Source: an uncultured Lysobacterales bacterium (GTDB taxonomy: Bacteria > Pseudomonadota > Gammaproteobacteria > Xanthomonadales > SZUA-36). From it: 63,288 nucleotides of DNA. The DNA is taken from positions 1-63,288 of the forward strand of contig CALDVW010000084.1 in the NCBI GenBank assembly GCA_937924405.1. The letters are read 5' to 3'. Position 1 is the first letter of the stretch. Every line of letters starts with the position of its first letter. Below are positions 21,381-31,100 of the stretch, in pieces. The notes beneath the pieces were generated by a model. It ran no database searches. It was not told the origin of the DNA and saw only the letters and a program-made list of their open reading frames with translations. Position numbers and translations under genes: made by a program.

Positions 21381-21824
21381 TCAGCTGTCGTCGCTACCTT
21401 GCTCCGGGCCATCATCTGTTTCCGCCGCAGAGTCAAGTGCAGGCAGTTCAGGGGCCGGTGTTTCGAATGATGGCACGTCAGTGATAACAGGCTCATCAGA
21501 GCTAACCGAAACTTCGTTATTCTGCTGGCTTTCTTCGGCTGCAGGAACAGACTGGGTGGCGTTAACAACACCCAGGTCATTTTCCGGCACTGTCGATATC
21601 CTGGAAACCATGACGGCCATCGTCAGACTGATGGAGCAGAACAGTGCCGCCAGAACCCAGGTAGAACGGGTCAGGAAGTTACCGGCACCCCTTGCGCCGA
21701 AAACTGTTCCGGACGCACCACTGCCGAATGCGGCGCCAGCCGTTGCACCCTGGCCCTTCTGAATCAACACGAACGCCACCAGGGCAATCGCAACCAACAC
21801 GTGAAAAATATTCAATACTTGCAT
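21381..21824 (-). CDS. secG: Preprotein translocase subunit SecG
   Basis: A 147-residue SecG with two transmembrane helices (about 5-22 and 52-72) joined by the Gly/Ala-rich loop GQGATAGAAFGSGASGTVFG. SecG assists SecYE in protein export. The C-terminal 70 residues are acidic and low in complexity, longer than the E. coli tail. It follows tpiA by 24 bases and precedes tRNA-Leu. Confidence 0.95.
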   Translation of the reverse strand: MQVLNIFHVLVAIALVAFVLIQKGQGATAGAAFGSGASGTVFGARGAGNFLTRSTWVLAALFCSISLTMAVMVSRISTVPENDLGVVNATQSVPAAEESQQNNEVSVSSDEPVITDVPSFETPAPELPALDSAAETDDGPEQGSDDS

Positions 21825-21848
21825 AATTAATCCGATTTTCGGCGAAGA

Positions 21849-22604
21849 TTACCCAACGGCGTTTCGAATCGCGAGAAAGTCGTCCACTTTAAGTGAAGCG
21901 CCTCCCACGAGCCCGCCGTCAATGTCTTCCCGGGCAAATAAATCGGCGGCATTGGATCCATTCACACTGCCGCCGTACAAAATTCGTAATTGACCGGCGA
22001 TTATATCATCCTGCGAAGCAAATTTGTCACGTATGAATGCATGAATTTCCTGTGCCTGTTCCGGTGTCGCTGTCTGGCCGGTTCCAATCGCCCATACCGG
22101 CTCGTAAGCAACGACGGCCCGCTCGAAGCCTCCTACGCCTACCCGATTCAGAACCGCGTCGAGTTGGCGCTGGACAACCGATTCGGTCTCACCGCCCTCA
22201 CGCTGCTCCAGTGTTTCCCCCACGCAAAGCACAGGCACCAGGCCAGACTCAAGCGCCGTGACGAAACGATCAGCGACATCTTCATCCGTTTCACCATAAA
22301 TCGAACGCCTTTCGGAATGGCCAACCAGAACATGGCTGCAGCCGAATTCCAGCAACATGGCAGCCGAAACTTCACCCGTGTGGGCGCCCTTTGGCGCCGG
22401 ATTCAGATTCTGCGCACCCCATGATATTGAGCTGCCCTCCAGCATGGAACTCGCTTGTGCAAGATAGGGAAAGGGAGGGAAAACCGCCATATCGGCGTTC
22501 GATGGCGATTCCGAGCCGGCCAAAAGGCCTTCCAGAAGTTCACTAACCATGGCATGTGATCCATGCATTTTCCAATTTCCGGCGACCAGGATTTTTCGCA
22601 TCAT
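21849..22604 (-). CDS. tpiA: Triose-phosphate isomerase
   Basis: A 251-residue TIM-barrel glycolytic enzyme that interconverts DHAP and G3P. The N-terminal AGNWKMHG holds the catalytic Lys, GHSERR the catalytic His, and [11 protein letters not shown] the catalytic Glu; the phosphate loop [12 protein letters not shown] is also present. Two ATG codons in tandem (22604 and 22601) are possible starts; the second is better spaced from the AAGGAA Shine-Dalgarno. Confidence 0.97.
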   Translation of the reverse strand: MMRKILVAGNWKMHGSHAMVSELLEGLLAGSESPSNADMAVFPPFPYLAQASSMLEGSSISWGAQNLNPAPKGAHTGEVSAAMLLEFGCSHVLVGHSERRSIYGETDEDVADRFVTALESGLVPVLCVGETLEQREGGETESVVQRQLDAVLNRVGVGGFERAVVAYEPVWAIGTGQTATPEQAQEIHAFIRDKFASQDDIIAGQLRILYGGSVNGSNAADLFAREDIDGGLVGGASLKVDDFLAIRNAVG

Positions 22605-22639
22605 TTGTTCCTTACTGCGTGAGTATGCAAGCGCGCGGT

Positions 22640-22668
22640 AGAATAACCATGACAGGTGATTTTCTCAA
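22640..22668 (-). promoter_or_regulatory. Sigma70-type promoter for tpiA-secG-tRNA-Leu
   Basis: On the minus strand, -35 TTGAGA (22663-22668) and -10 TATTCT (22640-22645) are separated by 17 bases, giving a start about 30 bases upstream of the tpiA ATG. Confidence 0.5.
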
Positions 22669-22747
22669 GCTGCAGGCCAGCAGAATTTGACGCCAGTCAT
22701 GCAAGTCCGAATGAAATATTCCGGTAGGTCCCGGGGGAAGCAACGAA

Positions 22748-23569
22748 GTGGTGAATCAAAAAGACAGCATTCGATGGGCACTTGTAACCGGTGCGTCGGC
22801 AGGTATTGGGGAAGAATTTTGCCGGCAGCTTGCCCGCCTCGGCTATTCCCTGATCCTGGTCGCAAGGCGGGAGGACCGGCTGACCGACCTGGCCGCTGAA
22901 CTGACCGAAAAACTTCCGGTGCAGTGCCAATGTTTCCCGAAGGATCTGTCACAGCCGGAAGCCACCCGCGAGTTGGTGGACCAACTCAGATCGCAGGGAG
23001 TCGAAATTGAGTTTCTGGTAAATAATGCGGGATACGGCGTTCCGGGCACGTTCGGGCAGGCAGATTGGGAAACACATCGGGCGTCATTGCAGGTGATGCT
23101 CAACTCGGTTTGTGAAATGGTCTGGCGCTTACTACCGGCGATGCAGCGAAACGGCAGGGGCTATATCGTTAACGTTGCTTCACTTGCGGGATTGGTTCCC
23201 GGGTCTGCAAGGCACACTCTGTATGGTGCGACCAAATCATTCCTGATCAAGTTTTCTGATTCACTTGCGATGGAAAACGTCGATACCGGGGTGAATGTTT
23301 CTGCTCTTTGCCCCGGATTCACCTACTCGGAATTTCACGATGTGCTTGATATACGTGAGCAAGTCAGTCAAATGCCATCATGGATGTGGATGAATGCCGA
23401 AGACGTTGTCCGGTATGGTATCGAATCCGTTATGCGGGACAAGCCTAGGATCGTCGCCGTACCGGGCCGGGTGAATCGTTTTATTGCGGCCCTTGTGAAA
23501 ATGCTGCCCGGCCGCCTGGCGCAGGCGCTGACCCAGAGGGAGTCGCGGCATTGGCGCCGGCAGGACTGA
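22748..23569 (+). CDS. Short-chain dehydrogenase/reductase
   Basis: A 273-residue classical SDR. The Rossmann motif TGASAGIG is at residues 14-21, NNAGYG at 92-97, and the catalytic triad is Ser145, Tyr159 and Lys163 (YGATK). NADP(H) preference is suggested by the ARRED pair after the second strand. GTG is the start, with a GGGGGAAG Shine-Dalgarno just upstream; a second GTG follows immediately. The C-terminal region is basic. Substrate cannot be read from the sequence. An OsmC-like gene follows ten bases later on the same strand, so they may be co-transcribed. Confidence 0.85.
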   Translation: MVNQKDSIRWALVTGASAGIGEEFCRQLARLGYSLILVARREDRLTDLAAELTEKLPVQCQCFPKDLSQPEATRELVDQLRSQGVEIEFLVNNAGYGVPGTFGQADWETHRASLQVMLNSVCEMVWRLLPAMQRNGRGYIVNVASLAGLVPGSARHTLYGATKSFLIKFSDSLAMENVDTGVNVSALCPGFTYSEFHDVLDIREQVSQMPSWMWMNAEDVVRYGIESVMRDKPRIVAVPGRVNRFIAALVKMLPGRLAQALTQRESRHWRRQD

Positions 23570-23578
23570 CTCAGGACA

Positions 23579-24025
23579 ATGTCAAAACATTTTGCACGCA
23601 TTGCCTGGCGCCGTGAAAGCCCTGATTTCTCCTATGGCTCCTACAACAGGAGTCATCAATGGACTTTCGATAGCGGAATATCGGTTGAAGCGACCGCAGC
23701 CGTCGGGTTCCTGGGTACCGCAGATCGCGTCGACCCCGAAGAAGCCTTTGTCGCAGCCATTTCGTCTTGTCATATGCTCACTTTTCTCGCTATATGTGCA
23801 CGTAAGCGGATTATCGTGGATTCATACGAAGATGCCGCTGTTGGTTACATGGAAAAAAATGACAGGGAAAAATTGGCGGTTACCCGGGTCTGCCTCTATC
23901 CTGAAATCGCTTTTGGCGGAACCCCGCCCTCTGTTGAAACGATCCGGAAAATACATCACCAATCGCACAATGAATGTTTTATCGCCAACTCGGTGACGAC
24001 TGAAATCACTGTCGAAAGTCTTTAG
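23579..24025 (+). CDS. OsmC/Ohr family protein
   Basis: A 148-residue OsmC-like protein. Members use two cysteines to reduce organic hydroperoxides, and both are present here: Cys64 in AISSCHMLTF and Cys133 in SHNECFIANSV. The segment VDPEEAFVAAISSCHM is the family hallmark. It follows the SDR by ten bases. Its stop overlaps the stop of the convergent gene by three bases. Some OsmC-like proteins are not peroxidases, so the role is an inference from the retained cysteines. Confidence 0.85.
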   Translation: MSKHFARIAWRRESPDFSYGSYNRSHQWTFDSGISVEATAAVGFLGTADRVDPEEAFVAAISSCHMLTFLAICARKRIIVDSYEDAAVGYMEKNDREKLAVTRVCLYPEIAFGGTPPSVETIRKIHHQSHNECFIANSVTTEITVESL

Positions 24026-24810
24026 TCCATCAACTGCGAAAGAAAACCAATTTCTTCTCCCGTCAGCCTGCCGATCCTGCAATCTTCCAGCGAACCCGCC
24101 ATTTTGGAAGAAAAGGAGTTCAGAGGAATCCGCCCGCCCATGATCTCAGCTTTGAGCTGAGGGAAAAGCGGCCGCTGTTTGGGATTAGCGAATCCATGAG
24201 GAAAAATGGGCTCCCCGGTTGAAAGTACGTACTTGTCCGTTGCTCCCAGCACGTGCAGTAATTCGTGCGTGAAAACGATCAGGTTATGAGGCATCATTGA
24301 CTCCTTCGCGTAGGCTTTCACAATCCCGTACCTGCCTTTGCGCATACCCACTGAAATACCCACCTCACTACCCCCGTCCAGGCCATGGAAAAGCACATAC
24401 ATCTGGATATCCGGGCTGACCAGGTCACTTTTCAGATCCTTCATCCAGGACCACCAGCGCATTTTCAAGCTCCACCATGCGATTCCCGCCGAGCTGAACT
24501 GGTCAGGCACATCCGGTGGCAACTCGCTGCTGACCGGTGCCAGCTGAAAGCGAAACGCCGGCGTAACATTGAATCCGTAAGGAACTGATTCCCGCTCGAA
24601 AAACCGGTTAACGTCAGCGAAATCTGAAAGCTCCACATCCCGGGTAAACTCGAAAGTGTTTGTAGCTTCATCTGCAATGATTGGGAAGATCGTGACCAGG
24701 ATTGGCCGCTCCCACTCGGCCATGCGTCTTTCAGTCATCCAAGTGCTCACTACGATCACAAAGAGGATGCTGAGCAAAATAACCACGCGAAAGAGTTTAA
24801 ACATACTCAA
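24022..24810 (-). CDS. Membrane-anchored metzincin-like putative zinc metalloprotease
   Basis: A 262-residue protein of no named family that I recognise. Residues 5-24 form one hydrophobic anchor, so the rest is probably periplasmic. Residues 182-192 read HELLHVLGATD, which fits HExxHxxGxxD, a metzincin-type zinc site with Asp as third ligand (as in snapalysin). A downstream EIMGG (Met224) could be the Met-turn. Residues 171-181 (SMMPHNLIVFT) form a plausible active-site helix lead-in. Its ATG overlaps the pmbA stop (ATGA), so it is probably translated together with TldE. The protease call is inference from motif and spacing; no activity is shown. Confidence 0.6.
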   Translation of the reverse strand: MSMFKLFRVVILLSILFVIVVSTWMTERRMAEWERPILVTIFPIIADEATNTFEFTRDVELSDFADVNRFFERESVPYGFNVTPAFRFQLAPVSSELPPDVPDQFSSAGIAWWSLKMRWWSWMKDLKSDLVSPDIQMYVLFHGLDGGSEVGISVGMRKGRYGIVKAYAKESMMPHNLIVFTHELLHVLGATDKYVLSTGEPIFPHGFANPKQRPLFPQLKAEIMGGRIPLNSFSSKMAGSLEDCRIGRLTGEEIGFLSQLMD

Positions 24811-26168
24811 GCGCCGGCAACCATCATCGTACTGATCAGGACTGAACCACTGTGAATATTGCCGCGGGTGTCAATATCGTCGCCGGCCGCAATGATATTC
24901 CTGAACATATCCCGCAGGTTGCCAGCGATGGTGACCTCCTCGACGGGGTAGCTGATTTCACCGTTTTCAACCAGGAATCCCGAAGCGCCCCTCGAATAAT
25001 CGCCGGTCACCAGGCTGACGCCCTGGCCCATCACTTCTGTCACGTAGAAACCATCTTGCATGGTTTTCATCACATTCGATGTGGCATCGCCGCCCGCTTC
25101 CAGCACCAGGTTTCGGACACCTCCCGCGTTGGCGGTCGTTTCCAGGCCCAGGCGCCGGGCGGAATATGAAGAAAGCACATACCCGTCAAGGATTCCCGAG
25201 TTGACGAGTTTTCTGGTTCGGGTTGCAACCCCTTCAGAATCAAAAGACGCGCTTCCCGCGCCCCGCTTCAGTAACGGACGCTCACGCAGATTAACCCACG
25301 AGCCAAACAGCTGATCACCCGCCATGCCTTTCAGAAAGGAGGCGTTACGGTAAAGCGCCGCGCCCGACACGGCGCCAACCAGATGCCCAATAATGCTTTT
25401 GGCTACTTCAGGGGATAGTAGTACAGGCATCTCGGAAGTGGGTAATTTCCTTGCGTTCAATCTTTGCACGGTGCGCCGGGCCGCCTCTGCCCCGGTTTCT
25501 TCGGGTGATTCAAGGTCGGCGAAACTCCGCCGGCTGTCATAGCTGTAATCCCTCTGCATGCCGCTGCCCTCGCCCGCCAGCAGTACGCACGTCTGGCTGT
25601 AGCGGGTTCCTGCCGAGCGCCCAATGAAACCATGGGAATTTCCATAGACTCCAAGTCCCAGACCCGCTTCAAAGGATGCGCCTTCAGAATTGCTTATGCG
25701 CTCATCACTGCGGCCGGATGCCTCGCAGGTCAATGCCCTGTCAATGGCCGCTTCCGCGTCCATCGATACCGGGTGCCACAGGTCTAGATCCGGAAAGTCG
25801 GTCGCCAGCAGCGATACGTCCGCCAGTCCGTTTGCCTTGTCTTCCTGGGTAAACCGGGCAATATCCAGTGCATGCCGGACGCAGGAGTCTATGGAATCGT
25901 TGCGCAAGTCGGCGCTGCTCGCCTGCCCTTTTCGTGAGCCCATGAATACGGTGACAGAAACCCCCCTGTCCTGCATGTGTTCAAGGGTTTCTACATCGCC
26001 CAGACGAACGGAAACCGACAAGCCCTGACTCATATGCGCGGAAACCTCTGCCGCGCTGGCGCCGGCTTTGCTGGCCAGGGAAAGCGCTTCGGCCACTTGG
26101 GCTTCAAGCCTGTCAAGCTCGGCTTCACGGTCCAGCGAAGGCTGCGTTACCATGGAACGATCGGACAT
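24807..26168 (-). CDS. pmbA: TldE/PmbA, metalloprotease partner subunit
   Basis: A 453-residue TldE (PmbA). With TldD it forms a heterodimeric zinc protease that degrades unfolded peptides and trims microcin B17 and CcdA in E. coli. Typical features are SVSVRLGDVETLEHMQDRGV and GSRKGQASSADL in the N-terminal half and GAGSASFDSEGVATR in the C-terminal half. TldE itself has no HExxxH site. It is transcribed away from darP, as in E. coli, and overlaps the metzincin-like gene downstream. Confidence 0.93.
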   Translation of the reverse strand: MSDRSMVTQPSLDREAELDRLEAQVAEALSLASKAGASAAEVSAHMSQGLSVSVRLGDVETLEHMQDRGVSVTVFMGSRKGQASSADLRNDSIDSCVRHALDIARFTQEDKANGLADVSLLATDFPDLDLWHPVSMDAEAAIDRALTCEASGRSDERISNSEGASFEAGLGLGVYGNSHGFIGRSAGTRYSQTCVLLAGEGSGMQRDYSYDSRRSFADLESPEETGAEAARRTVQRLNARKLPTSEMPVLLSPEVAKSIIGHLVGAVSGAALYRNASFLKGMAGDQLFGSWVNLRERPLLKRGAGSASFDSEGVATRTRKLVNSGILDGYVLSSYSARRLGLETTANAGGVRNLVLEAGGDATSNVMKTMQDGFYVTEVMGQGVSLVTGDYSRGASGFLVENGEISYPVEEVTIAGNLRDMFRNIIAAGDDIDTRGNIHSGSVLISTMMVAGA

Positions 26169-26210
26169 CTAATATCCCCTTATTGAGGAAAAATATTCGT
26201 TGAGAACATT

Positions 26211-26747
26211 ATGAAAAGCAAGAAAAACATTTCTGAGGAACCATTGCCCGTCAGCAAAAGCCAGCGCCGCCGCGATGCCCTGGAACTGAAAACCCTGGCG
26301 GCGGATCTGATCAAACTCAGCCCCTCCAGACTGGCCAGCGTGCCACTCGATGATTCGCTGGTAGCGGCCATTGAAGAAGCACGGCAATTCCGTTCCCATG
26401 GCGCACGCAAAAGGCAACTGCAGTACGTCGCGAAACTGCTGAGAAGGGTCGATCCTGATCCGATTTTCCAGACACTGGATGAATTCGACAGCGCAGCCAG
26501 GCAACTTATTGCGCGACAGCATCGGGTGGAATCCTGGCGGAATTGCTTGCTTGAATCCGGAGATCAGACGCTGGGCGTTTTGTTGCGGCAAAGGCGTGAT
26601 GCAGACGCACAGGCCCTTCGGCAATTGATTCGGAACGCTCAAAAAGAGTCAGCCAGGGGCAAGCCACCTGCAGCCGCAAGAACCCTGTTCCGCCTGCTTC
26701 GTGAACTGGACGAGACGGAGCCATTGCCAGCCACTCCCGGCTCATGA
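26211..26747 (+). CDS. darP: 50S ribosome-associated assembly protein DarP (YjgA)
   Basis: A 178-residue DUF615 protein, rich in Arg, Lys and Leu and almost wholly helical. It is linked to late assembly of the 50S subunit. The [20 protein letters not shown] opening and [14 protein letters not shown] segment are diagnostic. It is divergent from pmbA (42-base gap) and its 3' end overlaps the convergent tldD by six bases. Confidence 0.92.
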   Translation: MKSKKNISEEPLPVSKSQRRRDALELKTLAADLIKLSPSRLASVPLDDSLVAAIEEARQFRSHGARKRQLQYVAKLLRRVDPDPIFQTLDEFDSAARQLIARQHRVESWRNCLLESGDQTLGVLLRQRRDADAQALRQLIRNAQKESARGKPPAAARTLFRLLRELDETEPLPATPGS

Positions 26748-28187
26748 TTCCTCGGTGCCGCCCACAGTCAATTCGTCAATTCGCAATGTAGGTTGGCCAA
26801 CACCGACCGGAACACTCTGACCGTCTTTGCCGCAAACCCCGATGCCCGCGTCCAGTTCAAGATCGTTTCCAACCATCGTTACCTGCGTCATCACCTCCGG
26901 ACCGTTGCCGATCAAAGTAGCACCTTTTACCGGCCGGGTGACCCGGCCGTTCTCTATCAAATAAGCCTCGCTGGCCGAAAACACGAACCGCCCTGAGGTG
27001 ATATCCACCTGACCACCGGCGAAATTGACCGCGTACAGACCCCGGTCCACCGAGGCGATGATCTCGCCTGCCTCGTAATCGCCTGGCAGCATGAAAGTAT
27101 TCGTCATCCTGGGCATGGGCAGGTGGGCGAAGGACTCCCGACGGCCATTGCCCGTGGGTTCCATATTCATCAGTTGCGCATTCAGCTTGTCTTGCATATA
27201 AGCGCGCAATACGCCTTTTTCGATGAGCACATTTTGCCGGGTCGGATTGCCTTCATCATCCACGGAAAGCGAACCGCGCCGCTGCTCCAGGGTTCCATCA
27301 TCCACTACTGTGACGAGTTCCGAAGCGACTTTCTCACCCAGCCTGCCACTGTATGCCGATGTACCCTTGCGGTTGAAATCCCCTTCGAGCCCATGCCCGA
27401 CTGCTTCGTGCAGCAGCACTCCCGGCCAGCCCGGTCCCAGCACCACTGTCATGCTTCCAGCGGGCGCAGCCTCGGCTTCCAGGTTGACCAGAGCCTGGCG
27501 TACTGCCTGGTCAGCCATTCCCCTCCAGGCGTCGTTTTCGAGCAATCGACGGTAAGAAAATCTCCCACCGCCGCCGTCACTGCCCTGCTCGCGCCTTCCC
27601 GACTGCTCGGCGATAACACTGACACTCAGGCGCACCAGTGGCCGAACATCGGCTGCAAGCGTTCCATCAGTAGCGGCGACGAGAATGGTCTCGTGCGTCG
27701 CCGCCAGGCTGGCTATCACCTGTATCACCCGGGGGTCTCGCGAGCGCGCATAAGCATCTATCTGGCGCAGCAGGTCCACTTTTTCCGAGGCATCAAGTGC
27801 TTTGATGGGATCTTCAGGGCCATAAAGCGCTACAGCATGTTGTTTTTTCCATGCCTGCATTTGACCCTGTCTGCCCTGGCGGGCAATCGCGCGTGCAGCA
27901 CCGGATGCCTGCAACAGGGAAGGCAGAATAATTTCATCCACGTAAGCGAAGCCGGTTTTTTCCCCCGATATGGCCCGGATACCCACACCCTGCTCCGCCG
28001 AATGCGTACCGCTTCGCACCAGGCCGTCTTCCAGTACCCAGGATTCATGCCGGTTGGTCTGAAAATAAAGATCGCCTGAATCGACAGCCGGCCCCATCAG
28101 ATCATTCAGCACCTTTTCCAGCTGGCCCTGATCCAGCCCTCCGGGCGCAAGTAATTGCTGCTCTGCCAGTTTGAGCGTTTCGCTCAT
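26742..28187 (-). CDS. tldD: Metalloprotease TldD
   Basis: A 481-residue catalytic subunit of the TldD/TldE protease. The zinc motif HExxxH is at residues 260-265 in [13 protein letters not shown], with further conserved segments [18 protein letters not shown] and [13 protein letters not shown]. It follows yhdP by 12 bases, matching the E. coli order rng-yhdP-tldD, and is close to its partner pmbA with only darP between. Confidence 0.96.
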   Translation of the reverse strand: MSETLKLAEQQLLAPGGLDQGQLEKVLNDLMGPAVDSGDLYFQTNRHESWVLEDGLVRSGTHSAEQGVGIRAISGEKTGFAYVDEIILPSLLQASGAARAIARQGRQGQMQAWKKQHAVALYGPEDPIKALDASEKVDLLRQIDAYARSRDPRVIQVIASLAATHETILVAATDGTLAADVRPLVRLSVSVIAEQSGRREQGSDGGGGRFSYRRLLENDAWRGMADQAVRQALVNLEAEAAPAGSMTVVLGPGWPGVLLHEAVGHGLEGDFNRKGTSAYSGRLGEKVASELVTVVDDGTLEQRRGSLSVDDEGNPTRQNVLIEKGVLRAYMQDKLNAQLMNMEPTGNGRRESFAHLPMPRMTNTFMLPGDYEAGEIIASVDRGLYAVNFAGGQVDITSGRFVFSASEAYLIENGRVTRPVKGATLIGNGPEVMTQVTMVGNDLELDAGIGVCGKDGQSVPVGVGQPTLRIDELTVGGTEES

Positions 28188-28199
28188 CGCCTGTCCTCG

Positions 28200-31100
28200 T
28201 TAACTACTGTCACTGTTCTCTTTACTCCCTGGCAGGGTTTCGCTTTCCACCCTTTTCACATCCACCGCCTCAAAATCAGGATTATCCCAATCTCCGGTAA
28301 TGGTGTATTGAACCTGCGTAGCCTCGCCGAGCTGAGAGTGCAGCAGGCCCTGCAGCGCAAGACCCGCCGCTGCGCCTGGGGGACCGGCAGCGAGCGCGCC
28401 GATGATCGGAAGCGTATTACCCAGTCCCGGCCGGATGGTCAGCAGTTGATCGTACTGCTGGTCCACCAGGTTGGTACTGCCACTGACAGATATGCTGGCC
28501 GAGGAAGACTTCAGCAACAGATCATCCGTTCTCGCCCTGCCGTTTTCCATCATGAAAGTACCTGTTGCTTCGTCGAATGAAAACCCTGAATCAAATACAT
28601 CTCGGAAATCCAGGGAAAGCCGTTTCGGAAGAGCCTGGATGCTCAACAGACCCAACAGCCTTCCGGTACCCGAACTGGCATTGGTAATGTTACCGTCCAC
28701 CACGCTGAATACGACTTCGCCGTTCAGCCTGGACAGAGCGAAAGTGGCCGGCGAGCCGGGCCACCAGGCATTGAAGTCGACCAGGGTCTGCCCCCCCTCT
28801 ATTGACGAACTGATGTCCATGGATTGCAGAAATTCACCGAGCGACTCCGAGGCCATGTGTATATCGAAATCGGACCGTTGACCCTCTTCGTCCAGTGACC
28901 AGTCGCCGCTGGCCTGAACGGATAACTGATCCGAGGAAGCATCGACTTTCTCAAAATGAAATCCATTCGCGGTGGGATAGGCTTCGATTCGCGTCTCTCC
29001 CAACTCAACTCCGGCATACTGGAATGACTTCGCATAAAGGTGCAGGGCCGGAAGGTCGGCGGGGTTCGATTCCATATCCATACCGCTTGTTACCGGGTCA
29101 CCCAGGGCCAATCGTTCGAACTCGGCTGAAAGACTGCTCATGCCGCTTTCACCGCTGGTGAAGCGGACCTTACCCATGATGGCCTCGGCGGAAAATTCGG
29201 CGCTTATATCTGATTCGACCACATTGAAGTCCAGATTGACATCGTCAAAGTTTCGATCAAGAAAAAGCAAATTCTGTGCGGAGATACTACCTTTTTCCAA
29301 TTCCAGGCCGCCCATCCCCTGGCCCTGCATTGCACCCTCTACAATGACATCGATCCAGCCATCGAGATCAATGTTTTGTGAGGATCCATCGATCCTTATG
29401 TAACCGTCAGGCGCCATGGCGGGCAGGCCTGTACCGAGCCTGATGACCGCACTTCTGGGGGATTCAAGGTTTTCCGGCAGGTCGAAACGGAGTGTCGCCC
29501 GATTCTTGAACTCGACGTCCAGGAGCCTGCTTTGGCCCGACAGTGGAAAACGCAACTCCAGCGGCCAGTGGTCCCCCGCCCGCTTGTTGAGGGGAGCAGG
29601 CAGTGCCAGTTCCACGCCTATGAGTTCCGACTTCACGGTCAGAAGTGTTTCGGTTTCATCGGAATCCACGCCCGGTGCCACAAGCAATGAAACATCCCAC
29701 CGGCAATTTCCGTCTACCCGGGCCAATTCAGCGTAACTTTCCAGCAGAAACTCCGGAATGACTTCCCTGACCCCGAAAACACCGGAAAGGTCGGCGCGAA
29801 ACTTTTCCTCCAGATCAATCCCGGCAGCAATGTCCAGCTTTGCCGGGTGGCCCCTGAAACGGGACTCCAGCCCGATACCCGTGAAACCTTTTTCATCGTA
29901 ATGAAGCTCTCCGACGATACCATCCAGGGTAACCCCGGTGCCCGGATCGGAAAAATAACCGCCGGGAAGATCGACTTTGCCGTCCAGCGCCAGCTCACCG
30001 GGGCTCGAGCCGAGGGGGACGATGAGATTTCCCGTCGTGCGTGCCACTCCGGCGAAACTGAAATCGCTCAGGTCAACCTTGATCTGGTCATTCAGCGGGG
30101 TCTGCTGCAGAAAGGCCAGGAATTTCGGAAGTTCGCTTTCTGCGCTGTATCCAACAGTAAGAACCGGTGTCTTCAAATCTGCAATGCCCGCAGTCACCGA
30201 CCTTACCGAAACACCACCGATATCACCCACGTCACCCCTGATATCCATCGCCGCGCCCAGAAAATGGGCTGTTGCAGTCAGCGACCCTGCCTGCGGCCAG
30301 CCCTCGAAATAATCAATCCTGCCGTTGGCAACTTTCGCCACGGCTTCGAAGCGTCCTTTGCCGTGCCGAAACGGCCAGTCGTCCATATCGCCATTGATCT
30401 GGAGCCGGCCGTTGACGATTTCTCCGGACAGCAGGCCTCTGCGTAGCCAGCCTTTGACATTCTCCTTCAAAATGGCTTCCGGCCAGTAAGCCCCAAGACT
30501 GGCAATATCCCCCCGCGTGATCGCCGCATTCACGTCGACAGCCGGCTTTCCATCATCGCCGCTGATTACAATTTCTGCCTCCGCCGCGATGTCCCCGTTG
30601 TGCAAACTGCAATTGCTGAACCCAACCTGCCATTGCTGTCCCCAGTTGAGGTCCACGTTGCAGGAGGGGATAGTGAATGACAGTGAATCACGGAACATGC
30701 CGGGCCAGTCGACTGCCACCGCTGTACCACTGATACTCAACCTTCCTGAACCGCTTCGCAAAGCGACCTCCGCATCCAGCCCCTGCAGGTCAGGCCACCT
30801 GTCCCAATCAAGGACGCTGGCCTGCTTTACACTTCCGCGTGCCAGCTTCAACCCCCAATTTTCGTCCAGAACCAGGTCCAGTCCACTGACATTTCCACTG
30901 GCCCGCCGCGGCAGAAAAGCCGGCCAGACCGTCTGGTAAACCAACATGACATCGCGGGCCAGGTTCAGGGGCACTTCAAGAGGCAGCTGATCCGCGCTGA
31001 TCCACAAACCCAGCCCTTCTGAGGTATTGCGCGCCATTGATATGCGCGGAGCGGTCCAGGGATGCGACCCGTCATCAAACAGAAAATCAGCCAGGTGGAG

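Noticed and set aside
27123..28079. 318-codon open frame antisense to tldD
   Set aside because: Opposite a certain gene, no homology-like features and no ribosome site.
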